From the NCBI GenBank assembly GCA_947165195.1, contig CAMUZJ010000070.1:1-5609 (forward strand): a DNA stretch of 5,609 nucleotides, read 5' to 3'. The notes beneath the pieces were generated by a model. That model saw only the letters and a list, made by a program, of their open reading frames with translations. It was not told the origin of the DNA and ran no database searches. This DNA comes from an uncultured Bacillota bacterium. Its GTDB lineage: Bacteria; Bacillota_I; Bacilli_A; RF39; UBA660. Positions 1 through 4,050 of the stretch are shown here, piece by piece (within the stretch, counting starts at the first letter, position 1; each line of letters begins with the position of its first letter). The translations under genes were made by a program, and so were the position numbers.

Positions 1-252
1 GCCTGAGCCAGTAGTAACTCCACACTCTATCGTATCTGCAATAAATCCATTTCTAACAGCTTGCAAATAATTTTTAGCAATTGTTGCATACGTGTCACGT
101 CTTGTATTTTCAATAATTCTAGATACCGCAGGAATAGCGGCTAACATTAAAATACCCATGATAACAACAACAGCCAATAATTCAATTAGAGTAAATCCAC
201 CTTGACTCATTTTTTTCTTTTTCTTACTAGTTTTTTTATCCACTTTTTTCAT
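1..252 (-). CDS. Type IV prepilin-like protein, cut by the left window edge
   Basis: The first 84 codons of a gene that runs off the window. The product starts with a long basic leader (residues 1-19, nine lysines) ending in Gly18-Gly19. Phe20-Thr-Leu-Ile-Glu24 follows, and then a hydrophobic helix to about residue 43. This is the class III signal recognised by prepilin peptidase, with cleavage expected after Gly19 and the conserved Glu at mature position 5. Known family members are subunits or minor pseudopilins of type IV pili, competence pili or type II secretion. The mature part after the helix (from about residue 44) has a Cys at 77 before the edge. I chose the ATG at 252 because a purine-rich SD and an extended -10 promoter precede it. 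The inner ATG at codon 15 has only A-rich sequence before it. It lies 100 bases downstream of another prepilin gene. Whether it is the major or a minor pilin cannot be told from this fragment. Confidence 0.9.
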   Translation of the reverse strand, partial: MKKVDKKTSKKKKKMSQGGFTLIELLAVVVIMGILMLAAIPAVSRIIENTRRDTYATIAKNYLQAVRNGFIADTIECGVTTGSG

Positions 253-263
253 AAAATTTCACT

Positions 264-272
264 CTCTCCCTC
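264..272 (-). promoter_or_regulatory. Ribosome binding site that decides the start of the left pilin gene
   Basis: On the minus strand this reads GAGGGAGAG, about 11 bases before the ATG at 252. It supports the long-leader start over the internal ATG at codon 15, which has only an AAG/AAA run in front of it. The spacing is slightly long and the match to AGGAGG is imperfect (GGAG core). Confidence 0.6.
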
Positions 273-290
273 GATTATTATTACATATTA

Positions 291-319
291 AATATAGCAT
301 AACTATAGCAAGATTTCAA
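291..319 (-). promoter_or_regulatory. Sigma-A-type promoter with extended -10, for the left pilin gene
   Basis: On the minus strand, TTGAAA (314-319) and TATATT (291-296) are separated by exactly 17 bases, and TGC directly precedes the -10 box, giving an extended -10 (TGnTATATT). Transcription would start near 284, leaving a leader of about 30 bases that contains the SD. The left pilin can therefore be transcribed independently of the pilin gene upstream. The call is pattern-based only. Confidence 0.7.
293..310 (-). repeat. Direct repeat TGCTATA, 11-bp period, inside the pilin promoter
   Basis: The minus strand carries TGCTATA twice, at 304-310 and 293-299, offset by 11 bases, about one helical turn. 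The downstream copy is the extended -10 itself and the upstream copy lies in the spacer. It may be a duplicated -10, a binding site for a regulator on one DNA face, or chance in AT-rich sequence. Only the repeat itself is directly seen. Confidence 0.5.
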
Positions 320-352
320 TATTTAAATTTTTATTTACAAGTAAAACGTAAA

Positions 353-904
353 TTAATAATATTTTGAACAATCGCTAGTATCATATTTTTTTAAACTACT
401 TTCGCTAAGTCCATGACTAATTTTTTTCATCTTATCATCGCCAGATAATTCTTTTACTTCTACTAAAGGAACTCCTCTTATATGTGATTTGTCTCCACCA
501 GTTACAATTGTTTTATTCCCATAATCATCTGTTTTAGTATCGGCTTCAATTAACTGAACATAGTATTTATATTCATTATTCTCTCTTGTTATTTTAACAA
601 AGGAATAATCATCCAGATACTCTCCACCATAAGGAGCATTTCTAAATTCACTTTTTCCTAAATACTCCATCGATAAGGTAATACAATTACCGTTTGTTTG
701 AGGTTTTTCAATACTAGAATCTGACCTGAACTTATATTCAGCTAATGTTGCTAGCTTTTTAGCATCCTCTATATAGGTATTTTGCTTTGTACTTTGTAAA
801 ATACCTACAATATTGGGAGCAGCAATCGTTACTAATAATCCCAAAATAACTAATGTAGCAAGTAACTCTACTAAAGTAAATCCAGACTTATTAACTTTTT
901 TCAT
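353..904 (-). CDS. Type IV prepilin-like protein (183 aa)
   Basis: A complete prepilin. The short leader MKKVNKSG is followed by FTLVE, with prepilin peptidase cleavage expected after Gly8 and Glu13 at mature position 5. A hydrophobic helix spans about residues 9-35, with the Pro30 typical of pilins. The C-terminal part is a polar globular domain with two cysteines, Cys74 and Cys179, the second only four residues from the end. Such a pair often forms the C-terminal disulfide loop of pilins, but pairing here is inferred. An NAPYGGEY stretch at 89-96 begins the likely beta-sheet region. The ATG at 904 is preceded by AGGTAGGTG (910-918), a good SD. The family is exported by a type IV pilus or competence-like assembly system, whose ATPase and platform genes are not in this window. 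The size would suit a major or minor subunit, and a fibre-type assignment is not possible here. Confidence 0.9.
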   Translation of the reverse strand: MKKVNKSGFTLVELLATLVILGLLVTIAAPNIVGILQSTKQNTYIEDAKKLATLAEYKFRSDSSIEKPQTNGNCITLSMEYLGKSEFRNAPYGGEYLDDYSFVKITRENNEYKYYVQLIEADTKTDDYGNKTIVTGGDKSHIRGVPLVEVKELSGDDKMKKISHGLSESSLKKYDTSDCSKYY

Positions 905-925
905 ATATTCACCTACCTTTATTTA

Positions 926-953
926 ATTATATCAAAGTAGAAAAAAATGAAAA
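926..953 (-). promoter_or_regulatory. Extended -10 promoter for the 183-aa pilin gene
   Basis: On the minus strand a consensus TATAAT (926-931) is preceded by TGA, giving a TGnTATAAT extended -10. A weak -35-like TTTTCA (948-953) sits 16 bases upstream. Predicted initiation near 919 would leave about 15 untranslated bases, beginning almost at the SD (910-918). The promoter fills the short gap after the hydrolase gene, so the pilin need not depend on read-through. The -10 is strong and the -35 poor. Confidence 0.6.
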
Positions 954-957
954 GAGA

Positions 958-2112
958 TTAGTTTAATATTTTTTCTAAATTACTAAATTCTAGCCTACTA
1001 TTTGGATTCATAACTTCTTCTGTGAATAGATTATCATATCGAAATAAAACAAAGCCTCTATAATGCTTTAAATTTCTAGCAAGCAGCACTTCTCTTTGTA
1101 TAATATTAGAATTCATAATCCACTCATCTCTTCCACTTTTGGCATATAAGTCCTCTTTCCCACTCTTATAGATAGCTAAAGCAACAATTAACTCAATCTG
1201 GGCTTTTTTTATACTATCATCCCACTTCTTCACTGTAAGATAATAGGGCATTACTTCATTATAAAAGCCATAATATAGTTGTGGCATAATAAAGTCGACA
1301 TACTCATCGCTACTTAACCACTCATAAATATCCGCATAAATATAACTATAGTTATTTTCTATATTTCCATCTGGACTAATACCAAACTTTTTTCCATATA
1401 AATTACATATACTATGTACTCTTTTTATCATCCGATTAATAATCATAAAATGATAATCCTCTAAACTAATATCAGAATTTTTACTTATATAATCATTGTA
1501 ATCAGCTATATCTATGTCATCACTCGGATAAAAATAATCATCAAATAAAATACCATCTACATCATAGTTTTTTGCTATCTCTTCTACTCCTTCAACTATT
1601 AAATCTTCTACTTCCCTTTTACTTGGATTTAAAAATACCCCATTATTGATATATAATGTATCAGTTCCAATATACGAATAAGCTGGATTTAGTCTACTAA
1701 TTGTTGATAGATCTTCTGTTGTTCTTACACGGTAGGGATTAATCCATGAGTAGATAAGAATATTATTTTGATGACATTTTTTTATAAAATACTCTAATAC
1801 ATCAAAATACTCTTTTCCTTCTTCTCCTGTTAGAATTCGACTCCAAGGGAATATAGTGGATTTATAAATGGCATCTTGACCACTCCGTACTTGTAAAACA
1901 ATTAGATTGAAATGATTACTACTTAAATTTTCTATCATTTTATCAATATTTTGTTTTGAAAGTACTTGATCTTTCGATAAGTATCTATCTTCCTCTATAT
2001 AACTAATAAATACTCCTCTTAATTCATAACTTGCCTCTACATTCTTTTTAGGAATAAAAACTACTACTGTTACTGCAACAAATAGTAAGAAAAAAACTAG
2101 CAGCTTCTTCAT
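958..2112 (-). CDS. Secreted GHL10 (DUF187) family glycoside hydrolase
   Basis: A 384-residue exported TIM-barrel hydrolase of the GHL10 family, like B. subtilis YngK and E. coli DigH (YddW). DigH is known to cleave denuded peptidoglycan glycan strands. A signal peptide covers residues 1-27 (KK, a hydrophobic core, then V-E-A before Ser28), so signal peptidase I release is likely. No lipobox is present. Family motifs in order: LRGVFIS 31-37, LIVLQVRSGQDAIY near 70-83, FPWSRILTG 88-96, WINPYR 123-128, FLNPSKREVEDL from 160, DVDGILFDDYFYP 184-196, GISP 244-247 and DFIMPQLYYGF 273-283. The acidic DGILFDD segment is the likely catalytic or substrate-binding strand. I moved the start from the GTG at 2121 to the ATG at 2112, because the GTG is itself part of the SD GGTGAT. 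It follows the DUF421 gene by 45 bases and is probably cotranscribed with it. Peptidoglycan is a plausible substrate, but other envelope glycans are possible. Confidence 0.88.
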   Translation of the reverse strand: MKKLLVFFLLFVAVTVVVFIPKKNVEASYELRGVFISYIEEDRYLSKDQVLSKQNIDKMIENLSSNHFNLIVLQVRSGQDAIYKSTIFPWSRILTGEEGKEYFDVLEYFIKKCHQNNILIYSWINPYRVRTTEDLSTISRLNPAYSYIGTDTLYINNGVFLNPSKREVEDLIVEGVEEIAKNYDVDGILFDDYFYPSDDIDIADYNDYISKNSDISLEDYHFMIINRMIKRVHSICNLYGKKFGISPDGNIENNYSYIYADIYEWLSSDEYVDFIMPQLYYGFYNEVMPYYLTVKKWDDSIKKAQIELIVALAIYKSGKEDLYAKSGRDEWIMNSNIIQREVLLARNLKHYRGFVLFRYDNLFTEEVMNPNSRLEFSNLEKILN

Positions 2113-2116
2113 ATAA

Positions 2117-2122
2117 ATCACC
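2117..2122 (-). promoter_or_regulatory. Ribosome binding site GGTGAT for the GHL10 gene
   Basis: The minus strand reads GGTGAT, four bases before the ATG at 2112, matching the 3' part of the AGGAGGTGAT ideal. The in-frame GTG upstream (2119-2121) overlaps this site and has no SD of its own, so the ATG is the better start. The DUF421 gene uses the same hexamer (2806-2811). Confidence 0.65.
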
Positions 2123-2157
2123 AGTTCTATCTTATTCTAATAGATGAGAAAAATTTG

Positions 2158-2802
2158 TCATTTTATTATCTCTCTTTTAATAATAAATAAATTTTTATTT
2201 TTATAAAAGGCATAGAAAATATCTTCATACTCCACCTTTTCTTTCTTTAACTCTTTCTTTAACCAATCTTTTGTCTTTCCAAGTTGTATTAAAGTATCTT
2301 CTTGTATTCTTCCGTCAACAATAATTGGGAGTGGATAACTTCTAGTTTTATCTCTTCTTTTTTCAAAGATAGATAGTCTACCACTTGTCTCTAAAATAGC
2401 ATAATCTACTTCTTCTAAAGATTTAATTCCTTTTTGTCTTAATTCTATTAATAAGTCTTCTATATTATATCGTTGTTTAGACATTTCTTTAAAATTAATT
2501 TTTCCTTTATTTATTATTACAGAACTCTTTCCATCTATTAATTTTCTAGCTTTAACATTTTTAAGTTCTAATAAACTAGATATTATTTGTATTCCTACTA
2601 ATACAGCAATCGGTACTAAAGAATAAAAAATAGATTCATTATACTTTTCTATAGAAATAGATGCTATTTGAGCAATAAAGATAGATACAATTAAATCCAT
2701 AATGGATAATTCTGCTACTTCTCTTTTTCCCATAATCCGGTATAAAACTGCAATTAAGATATAAAATAGAAAGCTTCTTTCAAAGATTATAAAATATTCC
2801 AT
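2158..2802 (-). CDS. DUF421 (YetF/YrbG-like) membrane protein
   Basis: A 214-residue protein of the DUF421 family (B. subtilis YetF, YrbG, YdfS), of ordinary length. Three membrane helices lie at about 5-22, 34-50 and 57-78. The family signature RIMGKREVAELSIMDLIVS (22-40) joins helices 1 and 2. After helix 3 the protein continues as a soluble domain: KARKLIDGKSSVI (84-96), the NIEDLLIELRQKGI region (113-126) and EVDYAILETSGRLSIF (131-146) are all typical of the family. The C-terminal 60 residues are rich in Lys and Glu. The family is widespread in Bacillota, and relatives (2Duf-type proteins) influence spore germination, but no biochemical activity is firmly established. The ATG at 2802 has the SD GGTGAT at 2806-2811, and the gene ends in TGA. 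It is divergent from the YrzE-type gene and probably leads an operon with the GHL10 hydrolase. Confidence 0.9.
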   Translation of the reverse strand: MEYFIIFERSFLFYILIAVLYRIMGKREVAELSIMDLIVSIFIAQIASISIEKYNESIFYSLVPIAVLVGIQIISSLLELKNVKARKLIDGKSSVIINKGKINFKEMSKQRYNIEDLLIELRQKGIKSLEEVDYAILETSGRLSIFEKRRDKTRSYPLPIIVDGRIQEDTLIQLGKTKDWLKKELKKEKVEYEDIFYAFYKNKNLFIIKREIIK

Positions 2803-2817
2803 ATTATCACCATTATT

Positions 2818-2845
2818 ATTATGGGTATATTTTTTCTATTTTAAA
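2818..2845 (-). promoter_or_regulatory. Possible promoter for the DUF421-GHL10 unit
   Basis: On the minus strand, TTTAAA (2840-2845) and CATAAT (2818-2823) are 16 bases apart, matching the sigma-A consensus at 4 of 6 and 5 of 6 positions. Predicted initiation near 2811 would leave the SD right at the 5' end. The region is very AT-rich, so the match could be chance. Confidence 0.3.
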
Positions 2846-2869
2846 CATACTATTTTTTAGAGGTGGATT

Positions 2870-3241
2870 ATGAAAGTTGTAAAGAGATATCTTTTTGTTT
2901 TATTAAGCATTATAATTTGTTTGATTATTCTTTCCCTTCTCCTTTCTACACTATATTATTTTGACTATATTTCTACAGATACTTATAAAGTTTTAAAGAT
3001 TACTATTATTGTTTTGACTTTAATCATAAACAGTATTGTCCTAGGTAGAAACTCTATTAAAAATGGCTATCTTGATGGAATAAAACTAGGAATTATGTTA
3101 ATGTTATTTTGTACGTTAGTTGCTTTTAGTCAGAAAGCAATTAGTATGAAATTAGTTCTTTATAATATTATTATTTTAATAACAACCACTTTAGGTAGTA
3201 TGATTGGGATTAATACAAAGAAAAAGGAAAAGAAAGAGTAA
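2870..3241 (+). CDS. TIGR04086 / DUF3792 (YrzE-like) four-helix membrane protein
   Basis: A 123-residue integral membrane protein with four predicted helices at about 7-30, 41-59, 68-88 and 93-115, and a short basic tail (TKKKEKKE). The order of features fits the TIGR04086 family, whose B. subtilis member is YrzE: a small-residue turn IVLGRNS at 56-62, NGYLDGIKLG at 65-74 opening helix 3, and LGSMIGIN at 108-115 closing helix 4. Function of the family is unknown. The ATG at 2870 is preceded by AGAGGTGG (2859-2866). This is the only plus-strand gene in the window, divergent from DUF421 and convergent with the 258-residue unknown, sharing a terminator with the latter. In B. subtilis, as I recall, yrzE neighbours the DUF421 gene yrbG, so the adjacency itself supports both calls. 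Confidence 0.82.
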   Translation: MKVVKRYLFVLLSIIICLIILSLLLSTLYYFDYISTDTYKVLKITIIVLTLIINSIVLGRNSIKNGYLDGIKLGIMLMLFCTLVAFSQKAISMKLVLYNIIILITTTLGSMIGINTKKKEKKE

Positions 3242-3268
3242 AAAAACGAATCCTTCATTCGTTTTTTT
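3240..3268. terminator. Bidirectional intrinsic terminator
   Basis: A perfect 12-bp inverted repeat: A7-CGAAT (3240-3251), loop CCTTC (3252-3256), ATTCG-T7 (3257-3268). The T7 tract serves transcripts from the plus strand, and its complement A7 gives a U7 tract to minus-strand transcripts. It starts inside the TAA stop of the YrzE-type gene (3239-3241) and ends two bases before the stop of the convergent gene (3271-3273), so it terminates both. Confidence 0.92.
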
Positions 3269-3270
3269 GT

Positions 3271-4047
3271 TTATTTACTATTAACTGGGTTATATCCATG
3301 TAAGTAAAATTGTCCTTTTTCATCTTTTTTTAATTCGTATTTATAGAGTTGTAATCCTTTTAAATCTTCTCTAGGAGGATTGGTAAAGAACTGATTATTA
3401 TTACATTTATCTTTGTAGATAACATTTCCACTCATAAAGTCATGTAACTCTAAAGTTTCTCCTTCTATACAGTTTGCCATATAGTAACCTTCGTATAAAT
3501 AGAATAAGTATATATCTCCTTCTTGTTTATAATGAGAAAAGCTAGAATACTTTCGATACTCTCTATTATCTTTATCTAGATTAATTCGATAATGAGGAGA
3601 ACTATTATTGGTATTTACATTATAAGTTCCATAGTCATCTAAGTAGATTTTAATACTATTTGATAAAAATTTTGTACTTGTATGAAATACATCTAGTAGG
3701 GAAGAAGAAGTAAGAGAAGTTTTATCAATACAGATAGCATTTCCTCCTAAACCACATTCATAAGTGTTCATTTTATTCTTTAAAGCATAAGCCATTAAAA
3801 TGACTTCTCTTGTTTTATCATCTAAATTATCAAAGCCACTAAAATAGTGATTAGTTATATTAAATTGAATAGGTAATTTATTTAAGAATGCTATTCCTTC
3901 TCCTACATTTTCATATTCTTCTCTATCACTATATGGGTATTGTTCTACTTTATCAACAAAGTCGTAGTAGATAGCAGCAAGGGATAAGAAGATTCCAGAT
4001 AGTACTAATAGAATGGATGAGGCAATTATTGATTTTTTATTTTCCAT
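3271..4047 (-). CDS. Unrecognised membrane-anchored extracytoplasmic protein (258 aa)
   Basis: I do not recognise this family. Residues 1-5 are basic, a single hydrophobic helix covers about 7-28, and residues 29-258 are polar and tyrosine-rich. This is the layout of a protein anchored by an uncleaved signal and exposed outside the membrane. There is no lipobox. Four cysteines lie outside: Cys98 and Cys106 (CGLGGNAIC), Cys193 and Cys215, enough for two disulfides. No catalytic motif is evident. Helical content seems concentrated at about 77-92. The rest looks beta-rich, with a YxxYLFYLYEGYY-like stretch near 177-189. The ATG at 4047 is three bases past the stop of the LTA-synthase-like gene, with its SD (4054-4059) inside the end of that gene, so the two are translationally coupled. 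The shared terminator closes the unit. A role alongside the phosphoglycerol transferase is inferred from position only. Confidence 0.85.
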   Translation of the reverse strand: MENKKSIIASSILLVLSGIFLSLAAIYYDFVDKVEQYPYSDREEYENVGEGIAFLNKLPIQFNITNHYFSGFDNLDDKTREVILMAYALKNKMNTYECGLGGNAICIDKTSLTSSSLLDVFHTSTKFLSNSIKIYLDDYGTYNVNTNNSSPHYRINLDKDNREYRKYSSFSHYKQEGDIYLFYLYEGYYMANCIEGETLELHDFMSGNVIYKDKCNNNQFFTNPPREDLKGLQLYKYELKKDEKGQFYLHGYNPVNSK

Positions 4048-4050
4048 AGT

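Noticed and set aside
325..352. Possible hairpin (TTTAC/GTAAA) after the 183-aa pilin gene
   Set aside because: Only about five A/T-rich base pairs with no clean U-tract, so it is not a credible terminator.
2113..2157. Separate promoter for the GHL10 gene
   Set aside because: TAGAAT and TAAGAT occur on the minus strand but no matching -35 does. Cotranscription with DUF421 is simpler.
958..2802. Reassigned code with TGA as tryptophan, considered because of the low GC content
   Set aside because: Tryptophans at family-conserved sites use TGG, and the DUF421 frame ends at TGA at its natural family length, so the standard bacterial code fits.
2803..2869. Plus-strand promoter for the YrzE-type gene
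   Set aside because: TACTAT at 2848-2853 could be a -10, but no -35-like hexamer sits 16-18 bases upstream. The true promoter may lie further inside the DUF421 gene.
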